Origin: Aquirufa beregesia
GTDB taxonomy: Bacteria; Bacteroidota; Bacteroidia; Cytophagales; Spirosomataceae
Length of the DNA stretch: 64,000 nucleotides
Assembly: GCF_011090385.1 (NCBI RefSeq)
Contig: NZ_SEWW01000005.1
Span: forward strand, 204,345-268,344
Direction of reading: 5' to 3'
This document shows positions 53,670 through 62,049 of this stretch, piece after piece (the stretch's first letter is position 1; each line of letters begins with the position of its first letter). Position numbers and translations under genes: made by a program. The notes beneath the pieces are model-generated. The model saw only the letters and a list, made by a program, of their open reading frames with translations. It was not told where the DNA came from and searched no databases.

Positions 53670-55850
53670 ATGAAATACTTGTTACTATGTTTTATCGTGT
53701 TTGTATCAATGCAAGTACATGGTCAAGTATCCATCGTTTTTCCTCACAATCGACAAGTATTTCAGCGCGATGCTCAAAATGAAGCTCGTTTATCCATTCT
53801 AGGAAATTGTTCACAAGAGGTGAGTTTGGTCCAATATAAATTGGAGCCTGTGAAAACAGGTCAGGGGACTTTAATCAATTGGACTAATATCAATACCAAG
53901 CCTGTAGCAGGTTTTTTCCAAGAGATCATTACTGCCAAAGGAGGATGGTATACCTTGAAAATTCGAACTTTTCAAGGCTCTCAATTAAAAGATTCTACTC
54001 AATTAGATCGCGTGGGTGTGGGAGAGAATTTCATTATTTCTGGTCAGTCTAATGCACAAGGTGGGAACAGTCGGCATGCTGAAGAAAGTTTTTCTAAAGA
54101 CGACCGTGTTAATGTGGCCAATGTGTACAACTACTTTAAGGATTACAATAATTCTCCATTTTATCGCTATTTAGGTCGTTTGAATACCGATTTTCCCTTT
54201 ACGGATTTTCAACATTTGGATGCTAAGACCACCATTGGACCTATGGGTTTATCCAATTATTATTGGGCGAGATTAGGAGATCGATTGGCAGAAACATACA
54301 ATGTTCCCATTTGTTTTATCAATACGGCATGGTTAGCTACGGTCATGCGAAATTGGTATGAATCTTCTCTGCCCAATGCAAAACCTTCACCTAATCCTTT
54401 TGATCCGAATATAGCGTATGATGCAGGTTTTCCTTTCAAAAACTTAAAAAGAGCCGTGGAGCTTTTTGGTAAGAAAAATGGGGTTAGAGCCATTCTTTGG
54501 CATCAAGGAGAAACAGATTCTTTCGGTTATCGCTTAGATTCTTATGAGGTAAGAAAGATGAAAACGGATACCTATCAACAGAATTTCAAGGATATGATTA
54601 AAAACCTTCGGACACAAACAGGTGTGGATGTGCCGTGGTTAGTTTCTCAAGTTTCTTATGGAGCTGGATTGGCGAATGGGGCTTGTAGTCCTGCTTATAC
54701 TGATGAATTATTGCTAAGAAAGCAAGGTGATATGGTGACTGAGGTTAGTGGTATACCGGAAATTTATTTGGGACCTTATACAGATGTTGTGGAGATACCT
54801 CGTAAGTCGGATGCATTCTCAGAATGTGTCCACTTCTCCCCTGATGCCTATGAAGAGTTGGCCTACCTTTGGTTAGTTAAAATATCGGAGGCGATTGGAA
54901 AAAATGCGAAGGCGATTACGCCTAAAGCTTTACCTAGTTTTTCGGTGATTTGTGATAATACCAATGCCACCAACCTAAGTGTTACCACTCAGGATAGCAT
55001 TCAGTGGTTAAATGAAAGTTCCCAAGTATTTAGTACCACTAGTACCCTCCAGCAAGCTAAATCTGGAAATTATTCCATGCGTTTGCAAGATGGTGTTGGG
55101 AATGAATTTAGCGTTCCATTGTTTCAATTTAAGCCGCTGCAAGCTCCCGCAACTCCTGTTATTTTAGTCAAAGGTGATACCTTATTTTGTCAAGGTAATT
55201 CTGTTGAATTGCAAGTAGCTGCCAATGCTGATTTTAGTTATGTTTGGAATACGGGGGCTCAAAGTTCTTTGATTACGGTTAAGGATAAAGGTTCATTCCA
55301 AGTAAAAGGGACCAATAGTTACCAATGTACCACGGCTTTTTCTAAGGCAGTTTCCACACAAGTTTTTGATATTCCAGCGGCTCCTGTGATTACCCAAGAA
55401 AGCCCATATTACCTAAAAACAGCTATCTTGAAAGCCAGTGATACGAATTTATTTTGGGAGTTCAATCAAAATGTATTGACGGAGAAAAGTACTATGTTGC
55501 GCGTTAAAGATTCGGGGACTTATTCCCTGTATTTGACCAAAACCTATAGTCCAGGACCAACCTGCGTCTCTCCTAAGGCAAGTTTTAGCTATAGTTTGCC
55601 TGATGATATAGGAGTGGTGGTATTTCCCAATCCTGTTGTCAATTCTTTATCCATTCAGGCTAGAACATCATTAGCAGGAGCCTTGGTGAAAATATACACG
55701 CTAGATGGCCGATTAGTGATGGATTCACAAATTAGCCAAGATGGGTCAGCCCAATTGAATGTACAACATCTTTCGCAAGGGTCATACAAGTTATGGGTGA
55801 GAACAAATGATCAAATGGAATACGTGAAAAATATCATCGTAAGCCATTAA
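53670..55850 (+). CDS. Secreted SGNH/sialate O-acetylesterase-like protein with type A sorting domain
   Basis: Start set at ATG 53670 (KYLLLCFIVFVSMQVHG-Q signal peptide), 726 residues. SASA-domain blocks: IISGQSNAQGGNSR (nucleophile Ser), ILWHQGETDS and a C-terminal ECVHFSPDAYEELA with the catalytic His. Next come Ig-like beta segments (about 460-640), and the last 75 residues are a type IX type A sorting domain: VVVFPNPVVNSLSIQA ... GSYKLWV. It is therefore exported to the cell surface and probably removes acyl groups from polysaccharides. Its stop overlaps the convergent plug gene by 4 nt. Confidence 0.88.
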   Translation: MKYLLLCFIVFVSMQVHGQVSIVFPHNRQVFQRDAQNEARLSILGNCSQEVSLVQYKLEPVKTGQGTLINWTNINTKPVAGFFQEIITAKGGWYTLKIRTFQGSQLKDSTQLDRVGVGENFIISGQSNAQGGNSRHAEESFSKDDRVNVANVYNYFKDYNNSPFYRYLGRLNTDFPFTDFQHLDAKTTIGPMGLSNYYWARLGDRLAETYNVPICFINTAWLATVMRNWYESSLPNAKPSPNPFDPNIAYDAGFPFKNLKRAVELFGKKNGVRAILWHQGETDSFGYRLDSYEVRKMKTDTYQQNFKDMIKNLRTQTGVDVPWLVSQVSYGAGLANGACSPAYTDELLLRKQGDMVTEVSGIPEIYLGPYTDVVEIPRKSDAFSECVHFSPDAYEELAYLWLVKISEAIGKNAKAITPKALPSFSVICDNTNATNLSVTTQDSIQWLNESSQVFSTTSTLQQAKSGNYSMRLQDGVGNEFSVPLFQFKPLQAPATPVILVKGDTLFCQGNSVELQVAANADFSYVWNTGAQSSLITVKDKGSFQVKGTNSYQCTTAFSKAVSTQVFDIPAAPVITQESPYYLKTAILKASDTNLFWEFNQNVLTEKSTMLRVKDSGTYSLYLTKTYSPGPTCVSPKASFSYSLPDDIGVVVFPNPVVNSLSIQARTSLAGALVKIYTLDGRLVMDSQISQDGSAQLNVQHLSQGSYKLWVRTNDQMEYVKNIIVSH

Positions 55851-56707
55851 TTATAATCTTGTTCTAGGAATTTTTTTAATTTGATTTTGTCGTCCGACTT
55901 ATTGAAATCAGTGGCTGCTTTGCCCCAAGTCCAGAGGGTATAGGATAAAACTAAATCTCTTGGCAAATCAGCAGGAACTCCTGAGCTAATACCCCCTTTT
56001 TTAGTTTTGATTAAGACCACACCATTGGCACCTCTAACGCCATAAATAGCCGTTAAAGAAGCATCTTTCAATACTTGCACTGATTCAATGTCATTAGGAT
56101 TGATAGTATTTAAATTGCCAGATACAGGCACATCGTCCACCACGTACAAGGGACTATTGGAATTGATGGAGCCATAACCTCGAATACGCACCATGGTGGC
56201 ACCACCGGGAGAATTATCGTTGCCCACAGTCACACCAGCCACTTGACCAATCATTTTTTGATTTACACTGGCTGCATTGACATTGGCTAGATTTTTATCG
56301 GTGAGTTTAGCGGGAGCGCCATTGTCTTTGGCTTTTTCTTTGGGAGCTATACCCGCAAAATTCTTTTGGATAAACTCGATACCTACACCAGCTTGTCCAG
56401 CGGCATTTTTCGACTTATGTATTTTTATTTGCTGGATTTGGTGAATAGGAATGACCGTGGTATCATAAAATGGACCTTTGGTAAAAACATCCATGGGGTC
56501 GTACAGGTAGATGAATAGACTATCTCGACGAATGGAGAAAGAGCGACTCGCTTCCAGTGCTTGGTTTTTATTAACCAAGACACTGGAAGAGGCCGTTTTG
56601 CTGAAATACGTACTTAAAATCTGACTAACTTCTTGAGGAGAGGTGGCAGCTTGACCACACACAGATACACTCGCAAATACAAACAGGGAAAAGAATACGT
56701 ATTTCAT
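55847..56707 (-). CDS. TonB-receptor plug-domain protein lacking a barrel
   Basis: 286 residues with a signal peptide (FFSLFVFASVSVCG-QA). An unknown beta-containing region (residues about 25-125) is followed by a complete SusC-type plug domain (about 140-250): VNQKMIGQVAGVTV, MVRIRGYGSINSNSPLYVVD and AIYGVRGANGVVLIKTKKG. It ends about 36 residues later with no beta-barrel. A truncated SusC gene would be expected to show barrel remnants downstream; none is present and the start of the neighbouring AGE gene is clean, so it looks like a stable plug-only protein. It may interact with TonB or a partner barrel. Confidence 0.85.
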   Translation of the reverse strand: MKYVFFSLFVFASVSVCGQAATSPQEVSQILSTYFSKTASSSVLVNKNQALEASRSFSIRRDSLFIYLYDPMDVFTKGPFYDTTVIPIHQIQQIKIHKSKNAAGQAGVGIEFIQKNFAGIAPKEKAKDNGAPAKLTDKNLANVNAASVNQKMIGQVAGVTVGNDNSPGGATMVRIRGYGSINSNSPLYVVDDVPVSGNLNTINPNDIESVQVLKDASLTAIYGVRGANGVVLIKTKKGGISSGVPADLPRDLVLSYTLWTWGKAATDFNKSDDKIKLKKFLEQDYN

Positions 56708-56720
56708 ATGGCTTTATGGG

Positions 56721-58004
56721 TTAGTTAGAGTTAGCTAAAACCTTGGCTGCTTCTCCTAGTTTTTCATAGGATAGAATCATGGATCTTACATTATGGTAGT
56801 TAATTTTCCAAGAGTGCGACATATGTCTCCAGATAGGTTCTCCTTCTCTGGTCAACAAAGGCCACCACTCGCCAGTGTTAAAATTAATCATTTTATCGAA
56901 AACAAAACGATGTACCTGACGATAAGCTTTTAGGAAGTCTTGGTCCTTGGTTAATAAGTAGGCATCTGCCATACCAATCAGCATTTCAGCCTGTTGCCAA
57001 AATTCTTTTTCTTTGTCATAGACCTGTCCATCATGTGAACCTTCTACAAATACCCCTCCAAATTCCCAGTCGATACCATGTTCCATGGAATGGTAAAAGG
57101 CTTTTTTAAGGTTGTCCATATAGTCTGCTACGGGGAATTTACCCACTTTCAGCGCTTGCATTAATAACCAACCGAATTCGGAGTTATGACCATAGGAGGT
57201 ATTGTCTACCGCAGAGGCTTTTTGTCCACCTTCGGCAAAACGATCCCATCCCCAAACGATGTCGAATTTGATCTGAGGAGCAACAGACCAGTCGGCCCAG
57301 AACTGAGGCACGCCTGTACCATACACAGGATGCATGATTTTTTGAATCAAAATATCAATGGATTCCTTCAACTTTCTACGATGTACTTCTTTGCCACTGG
57401 CTTCGTACAGGGTTGTAAAAGCTTCCATCAAGTGCATGTGCACGTCCAACGTTTTGCGGTCGCCACCTGGAGATCCGGCACCCATCAGTTCCCATTCTTC
57501 CGAGAAGAACTCCCAATAGCCGCCTAGATTGGTATCTACGGCGTATTTTTGTAATAGGTCAAAGGTCTTTTCGGCATATTCCAAACCGATAGGATCACCT
57601 GTTGCTAGGGTATATTCGCTTAAGCTGTAGATCACAAAACTATGTCCATAGCCTATTTTTTGCTTGTTCGTGGCATTTCCTTTACGGTCCATCATCCAAT
57701 AGAAACCTCCATTCTTCTCATCCCACATTTTCTCAATCAGGTATTTAACCCCATGCTCGGCCATTTCCTTCATGATAGGTCCACCGAAACCGTGTCGGTA
57801 GGCTTGGGAATAGGTGAATACGGAACGGGTTTGGGCAATCAGTGATTTTTCATCGGTACCAGAATCATTTCCAAATTCATCGAAATGGGTTAGGTATCCA
57901 CCGTATTCTTTGTCGATGGTTCTTTTGGACCAGAATGGCAATAAATGCGCTTCGGTATAGTCTTTGATTTCTTTTCTTAGGGATTCAATTTCTTGAACAT
58001 TCAT
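56721..58004 (-). CDS. AGE-family epimerase/isomerase
   Basis: 427 residues of the (alpha/alpha)6-barrel N-acylglucosamine 2-epimerase superfamily: LLPFWSKRTIDKEYGGYLTH, RSVFTYSQAYRHG, NGGFYWMMDRKG, GYGHSFVIYSLSEY (catalytic His), and DNTSYGHNSEFGWLL with the second catalytic His. The sequence is closest in style to cellobiose 2-epimerase/mannobiose 2-epimerase or mannose isomerase. It lies 2 nt after the PfkB kinase gene, so the pair may feed an isomerised sugar into a phosphorylation step. Confidence 0.9.
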   Translation of the reverse strand: MNVQEIESLRKEIKDYTEAHLLPFWSKRTIDKEYGGYLTHFDEFGNDSGTDEKSLIAQTRSVFTYSQAYRHGFGGPIMKEMAEHGVKYLIEKMWDEKNGGFYWMMDRKGNATNKQKIGYGHSFVIYSLSEYTLATGDPIGLEYAEKTFDLLQKYAVDTNLGGYWEFFSEEWELMGAGSPGGDRKTLDVHMHLMEAFTTLYEASGKEVHRRKLKESIDILIQKIMHPVYGTGVPQFWADWSVAPQIKFDIVWGWDRFAEGGQKASAVDNTSYGHNSEFGWLLMQALKVGKFPVADYMDNLKKAFYHSMEHGIDWEFGGVFVEGSHDGQVYDKEKEFWQQAEMLIGMADAYLLTKDQDFLKAYRQVHRFVFDKMINFNTGEWWPLLTREGEPIWRHMSHSWKINYHNVRSMILSYEKLGEAAKVLANSN

Positions 58005-58006
58005 GG

Positions 58007-58996
58007 TTATAATTGGTTTAGATCTAAAATTTCTTGAGGGGAGGCTTCACCTGTTTCGCCTAATTTATGGATGGAAATATGCGCAGACAAGGTAGCAAAT
58101 TCGCAGGCTTCTTGTATGCTTGCACCAGCTGCTTTGGCGGCCGAAAATCCAGCTACTATCATATCTCCCGCACCTACGGTATCAATAGGCCCTTTGGCAG
58201 GGATGCCTGCTTGCCAGTGAAAATGATTGTGGTCAGCATAAATTAATCCACGATCGCCCAATGTTACGAGAGCACCTTGTTGACGAATTTTAACCCATTC
58301 TTGCACAATACTAGGTACTTGCTCATTGTCTTCCAATACAGCAGGATCTATATGCAGTAAGTGGGCTAATTCGGATTCATTGACTTTCAAAAGTACATTA
58401 TTCGCAAAATTTCCTAAGCTACGTAAATCGGCCAGGCCAATTTTTTGAGCCTTATTCATGGCTTCTTGTAGCTTTTCAAGCAACATTTGGTTTAATAAAG
58501 GGTAACGAAATTGCTCGTTGATAATCACCCAATCATATTCAGCGAGCTGATTACAGAGAGAATCGACTAAATCTTGACTGGCTTGAACGATATCTTTTTC
58601 TTGCGTACCGAAGTCGATCCGATTTAATTCCACATCACCCGACATAGGTTTGGAATAGGTGGGAGTATCCATCCCAGTTAAAGGCCTAAGGTTCTTGGTA
58701 TGTATGCCTAGGTTTTGGCAATGGAAATTCATGTCGCGACCAAAAATGTCGGAACCGATGAGTCCAAATGCGGAGGTGGGAACGCCCAGGGTAGCTAGGT
58801 TTTTGGCCACATTTCCGGCACCACCTAGTCCTGTTTTAGGGGCCTTGGCCCAGTGTACTTCTTTTTTTGTTTCGACAGAAAAGTCGCCAGTATCTTCTCT
58901 TTTTTGGAAGTAGAAATCAATGGCAAAATCTCCAATGACCGCAATTTTCAAGGATTGAATACGGGTTAGGATGTGCCGTAATTGTTCGGGGGACAT
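58007..58996 (-). CDS. PfkB-family carbohydrate kinase
   Basis: 329 residues. PfkB signature 1 is present near residue 55 (TGLGGAGNVAKNLATLG) and signature 2 near residue 270 (GPIDTVGAGDMIVAGF, with catalytic Asp). The N-terminal IAVIGDFAIDFYFQKRED and the LNRIDFG segment resemble RfaE1-type kinases, but the flanking AGE epimerase argues for a sugar such as a fructose- or mannose-type substrate. Substrate not determined from sequence. Upstream of the gene lies a stretch of short repeats. Confidence 0.88.
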   Translation of the reverse strand: MSPEQLRHILTRIQSLKIAVIGDFAIDFYFQKREDTGDFSVETKKEVHWAKAPKTGLGGAGNVAKNLATLGVPTSAFGLIGSDIFGRDMNFHCQNLGIHTKNLRPLTGMDTPTYSKPMSGDVELNRIDFGTQEKDIVQASQDLVDSLCNQLAEYDWVIINEQFRYPLLNQMLLEKLQEAMNKAQKIGLADLRSLGNFANNVLLKVNESELAHLLHIDPAVLEDNEQVPSIVQEWVKIRQQGALVTLGDRGLIYADHNHFHWQAGIPAKGPIDTVGAGDMIVAGFSAAKAAGASIQEACEFATLSAHISIHKLGETGEASPQEILDLNQL

Positions 58997-59074
58997 GCGT
59001 TAAAGGTATAGATTGAAATAATAGGTTTATAATGACGTAAAGCTAAATAAAAATCGTCAAAAGAGCGGGGAAAG

Positions 59075-59232
59075 AAAATGGTAAATTATAAATGGTGGCA
59101 TAATCGTGTTCAGGTATTAGGGTTTAGAAAGTCAATTCTGCATTCTACATTATCAGGTTAATCCCAACGAAAGATTGGTAAGGAAATGATGAATTATAAA
59201 TGGATGTAGGAACCCATTCTTCATTCTACATT
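59075..59232. repeat. Short dispersed repeats in the gap upstream of the PfkB kinase
   Basis: Two near copies of AAATGATGAATTATAAATG (59075-59097 and 59184-59206) and two of ATTCTTCATTCTACATT (59135-59151 with one mismatch, and 59216-59232). The latter recurs in reverse at 63840-63856. No ORF is supported. Confidence 0.7.
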
Positions 59233-59699
59233 TTTACTGGTATCCATATCTCTTCCTCCGAGTTAGGATCATTGTTTTTGTACTTTTCACCTAAGACCTC
59301 AAAATGCGGTCGATGATCCAGTTCATAGCCAGAAGAAGGCAGCCAGGTGCCGAAGATGTATTGAAAGATTTGAGGGTCAGAGCTTAGACCTTGGTAGTCA
59401 AATACCGCATATAAACCTCCAGGTAATTGAAGGGTTTTCATGTCTTGGGGTATTGGTGCAGATGGATTTACCTCCACACAGGCCCATTTTTCGAACTTGT
59501 TCAAGGGGGAAAATTGGGTAAAATAGTTGGGTGGGTAAATTTGCAAGGAAATTAAATAGGTAGAAAGGGTGTGGGTTATTTCATGGCACCTTGGCATGAA
59601 GCTAGCCCAAAGTTGACCAGTTTTATTGGCTGCCAAGCTCATTTCTTGGTGCATGCCTACCAGCCTTTTTTCTTGGAGTAGTTCAATTCTAGGAGTCAT
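59226..59699 (-). CDS. GyrI-like effector-binding domain protein
   Basis: 157 residues matching the stand-alone GyrI/SOUL-like small-molecule-binding fold: IELLQEKRLVGMHQEMSLA, LWASFMPRCHEI, ACVEVNPSAPIPQDMKTLQLPGGLYAVFDYQG, and the C-terminal EEIWIPVKM. These proteins bind cationic small molecules or act as regulators' effector domains; no HTH is attached here. The stop codon TAG falls inside the AATGTAGAATGAAGAAT repeat. It lies 24 nt downstream of the DUF1801 gene on the same strand. Confidence 0.87.
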   Translation of the reverse strand: MTPRIELLQEKRLVGMHQEMSLAANKTGQLWASFMPRCHEITHTLSTYLISLQIYPPNYFTQFSPLNKFEKWACVEVNPSAPIPQDMKTLQLPGGLYAVFDYQGLSSDPQIFQYIFGTWLPSSGYELDHRPHFEVLGEKYKNNDPNSEEEIWIPVKM

Positions 59700-59723
59700 G
59701 CTTGGTACAAAGGAGAGGAAGAA

Positions 59724-60182
59724 CTATGATTTTTTAAACATGCTTTCATATCGGCTTATCCAATCTGCCACGGTTATTTTTTGAGCTAATTCAGCAATCA
59801 AGGAAAAGGGGATATCATCCATTTTTTTGAATCTGACACAGCTTTTTCCCATGTCCAATTTCGATTTGGCATGTTTCGGATATTCATTTTGGAACCATTG
59901 AAGTAGCTTTTCGTCGGCATACATGCCCATGTGGTATAATGCGATGAAGTTCTTTTGCGAGGCGATACTTAGAAAAGGGAGAGGTTCATCGGTTTTGCAG
60001 TGATAGCCAGCTGGGTAAATGGATTTGGGTACGACATAGCCAATCATCCCATAGCTGATGGTTTCTTCAAATCCTGGCGGGATATTTTGGATAATCGTTT
60101 GTCGCAAATGAGCGATGGCCACCTTCCGATCATCGGCTAATTGGTTTTCATATTCATCTGGGGTGAGGGCTTGGTTGGACAT
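59724..60182 (-). CDS. DUF1801-family (YdhG-like) protein
   Basis: 152 residues with the DUF1801 pattern: YENQLADDRKVAIAHLRQTI, GFEETISYGMIGYVVP, FLSIASQKNFIALYHMGMY and MGKSCVRFKKMDDIP. A predicted small-molecule or metal-binding fold related to YdhG/DUF1801; function unknown. The N-terminus is SNQALTPDEYENQL. Probably one operon with the GyrI-like gene. Confidence 0.85.
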   Translation of the reverse strand: MSNQALTPDEYENQLADDRKVAIAHLRQTIIQNIPPGFEETISYGMIGYVVPKSIYPAGYHCKTDEPLPFLSIASQKNFIALYHMGMYADEKLLQWFQNEYPKHAKSKLDMGKSCVRFKKMDDIPFSLIAELAQKITVADWISRYESMFKKS

Positions 60183-60236
60183 GGGAGGAGAGGGGGTAAA
60201 GTTAAATATGGCAAATCTAAGGTAAGTACTATATTT

Positions 60237-60535
60237 TTAGATTGTTTTTATTCCACAAGAGCTCAAAAATTGATATGTACTTTCATAAAGTTCTACAGGT
60301 CTGGTCCTATCTAATAAGTCGCCATGCGGAATGAAAATAATTAATCCTTGCCTGGCTCTTGTCATTAAAACTCGGTAAGTATTTCTTATGTATGATTTAT
60401 TTCATTAACAATCCATTTCCATTTTGTTCCTTCGAAAGATTGGTAGTTCCATTCACCATTTTTGAAGTAGAAATTAATATCCCAGGCCAAACAAACGTAA
60501 TCTATTTCCAATCCTTGTATATCAAATTCATTTAA
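60237..60535 (-). pseudogene. C-terminal remnant of a DUF2075/Schlafen-type helicase
   Basis: On the minus strand a fragment reads EFDIQGLEIDYVCLAWD and, 26 codons on, GTKWKWIVNEINH, followed by a stop in that frame; a +1 shift near 60390 continues as IRNTYRVLMTRARQGLIIFI, then VELYESTYQFLSSCGI and a stop at 60237. The order EFxIQGLE...W...NTYRVLxTRAR is the conserved C-terminus of the DUF2075 AAA helicase family, often found in defence or mobile regions. Nothing of the Walker A region remains. Basis: pattern recognition plus explicit frame check. Confidence 0.7.
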
Positions 60536-60634
60536 TGTGCATTATTGAACATCATCGTTTAACCTATGTTGTTGCAATTTAGGAGTTTTGAATATTTTAA
60601 ATACAAAACTTAGAAAATGACTCCCATGCGAAAG

Positions 60635-60663
60635 CTTTGTCAAATTTTTAAAATTTGACAAAG
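60635..60663. repeat. 29-bp palindrome (dispersed family, copy 4)
   Basis: CTTTGTCAAATTTT, central T, exact reverse complement. Same GTCAA core as 2516-2548 and 61961-61993. Confidence 0.85.
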
Positions 60664-60746
60664 ATAAACTTTTGCAAAAGCATTCAAAAACCTCCTCCTA
60701 ACAGGCAAAAAATACCAAATACAGGTGTTATGAGATTCTTGAGACT

Positions 60747-60830
60747 TGGCGAAGAAGCGGATTTCGAAGCACAACTGTTTGTTTTTGTACAAATGAGTCA
60801 TTGAACCTCGAAAAACCGCTTTTTTGCCAA
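60747..60830. repeat. Imperfect fold-back, possibly attC-like
   Basis: TTGGCGAAGAAGCGGATT (60747-60764) pairs with the region around 60810-60830 (CCGCTTTTTTGCCAA) with 13 of 15 matches in the core; the loop is about 40 nt. It is located just 3' of a minus-strand gene, as a cassette attC would be. Canonical GTTRRRY core boxes were not found, so this is weak. Confidence 0.35.
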
Positions 60831-60886
60831 TCCGCTGATATAGGTAAGTTTATATTGGACTGAAATAAAAATCTGATAAATTTTAT

Positions 60887-61300
60887 TTATTGTGGTGGGA
60901 AAACAGAGCTTATTAGGTTTGCTGTATCACTTAATTTCCCCAATGTAATTTGAACGCTAGTGCCACTTATAGCAGAAATAGGTGTGCTCTTGCCGTCAAA
61001 TGGTGTAACGATTAAATTTTCAATACCTTGACATAATGGTCCTCCCTGAGGTGAGGAACTTGCACTTTGCCATAATCCATTGTATATCATACCAGAGGTT
61101 CCTGCTGGAGGAACATTATAAGATGTTGAAATCCCTTCAATTACGGTAACTAAAGTACCGCTTAAAATTGGCCAACCAATAGCATTGGGATTGTCAATGG
61201 TCGGAATTGGATTCGTTAATGGTCCAGTTTGAACATGTAGAACATAGGTATTTCCTGTTGTAGGAGAAACAAATGTGTATTTTGCTTTTAAATTTGCCAT
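60887..61300 (-). CDS. Orphan 137-residue protein
   Basis: No signal peptide or membrane helix. Starts ANLKAKYTFVSPTTGNTYVLHV; the remainder is rich in Gly, Pro, Ser, Thr and Ile (GTLVTVIEGISTSYNVPPAG, SGTSVQITLGKL), a beta-sandwich-like composition with only one Cys. I recognise no family. It is isolated in a decaying accessory region between a helicase remnant and the OYE cluster, with no apparent partner genes; a recently acquired gene or cassette is plausible. Confidence 0.55.
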   Translation of the reverse strand: MANLKAKYTFVSPTTGNTYVLHVQTGPLTNPIPTIDNPNAIGWPILSGTLVTVIEGISTSYNVPPAGTSGMIYNGLWQSASSSPQGGPLCQGIENLIVTPFDGKSTPISAISGTSVQITLGKLSDTANLISSVFPPQ

Positions 61301-61780
61301 TTTAAATAGATTAGCTTCCCTACTCTTAAGGCTTTTCGGTTTCCGCCTCTCATTGAATTGACTGAATGAGATCAGTCCGTTTTTAATGTGGGTTCTGCTC
61401 CACTAGTTCTTATTTCTGTCACCTTGGGTGGTCAGCCCTTTTTAACCTTAGTCAATTTAAACTTACCCATAACGTTTTGCAGATTTGCGATGGGCGGGTT
61501 TTTGGGTTAGCACGGTCGACATTTATTGCTACTAATTTGTTTATACCAGCTATAAACTCTCTCCAATCTACCTTTTCTCCCCCAATCCTCCCACCTGACT
61601 ATCAGTACGTTGCGTATTCTCTTGTCAAGAAAAATTTAAATTCTGAAATTTCTAGGTAAAATCGTCCTACTAGGTAGGATATAGGGGCTTTGTTCTGGAT
61701 TTCAAATGAGCCCATTGCTTGTAAACAAAAGTTTAAATTCTTAGGATTAGGTAGACTTAATAGCGATTAACTGGATTTTT

Positions 61781-61954
61781 CTATCCTAGAAATTTGGATA
61801 ATCCCTCGGTCAAATACCATTCTTTAGATAAAATGAGACGCATCTTTCCGGCATCCTGATGATACCGTTGGAGGAGGGGATGAAATTGCCGTTTCAATTT
61901 GCCCTCTAGAATAGGTTGAAGAGTAGTAGAAATGATTCCTATGCGTAAGACTTG
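61781..61954 (-). pseudogene. Coding-like fragment of unknown origin
   Basis: Open minus-strand frame without start codon, ending TAG at 61781: VLRIGIISTTLQPILEG ... GKMRLILSKEWYLTEG ... SKFLG. Composition and helix pattern look like a real protein C-terminus. Family not recognised. Confidence 0.35.
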
Positions 61955-61960
61955 TTAAGA

Positions 61961-61993
61961 AGATTTGTCAAATTTTCAAAATTTGACAAATCT
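61961..61993. repeat. Perfect 33-bp palindrome (dispersed family, copy 5)
   Basis: Arm AGATTTGTCAAATTTT, central C, exact reverse complement. It differs from the copy at 2516-2548 by one base pair per arm. Confidence 0.88.
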
Positions 61994-62049
61994 AAACGAT
62001 GCTTAACCACGATGCTTAACGACAAAGCTAATCAACCAAGCCAAGTTGA

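Larger units (their letters stand above)
60536..60886. other. Non-coding stretch with palindrome and fold-back structure
   Basis: No gene is supported. It holds a near-perfect 29-bp palindrome (60635-60663) and an 84-nt imperfect inverted repeat (60747-60830). Confidence 0.7.
61301..62049. other. 749-nt gap with remnants
   Basis: No intact gene. It contains a hairpin GACTGA/TCAGTC with CGTTTTT (61360-61382), a boundary-like segment AACGTTTTGCAGATTTGC followed by GATGGGCGGG (61474-61500), a minus-strand coding-like fragment (61781-61954) and palindrome copy 5. Confidence 0.6.

Noticed and set aside
55847..56707. Truncated SusC gene
   Set aside because: No barrel remnant downstream and clean gene borders; treated as a plug-only protein, although a very old truncation cannot be excluded.
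61477..61659. Plus-strand 60-residue ORF beginning MQICDGRVFG
   Set aside because: Lies over a boundary-like segment, composition is not coding-like, and no partner or motif supports it.
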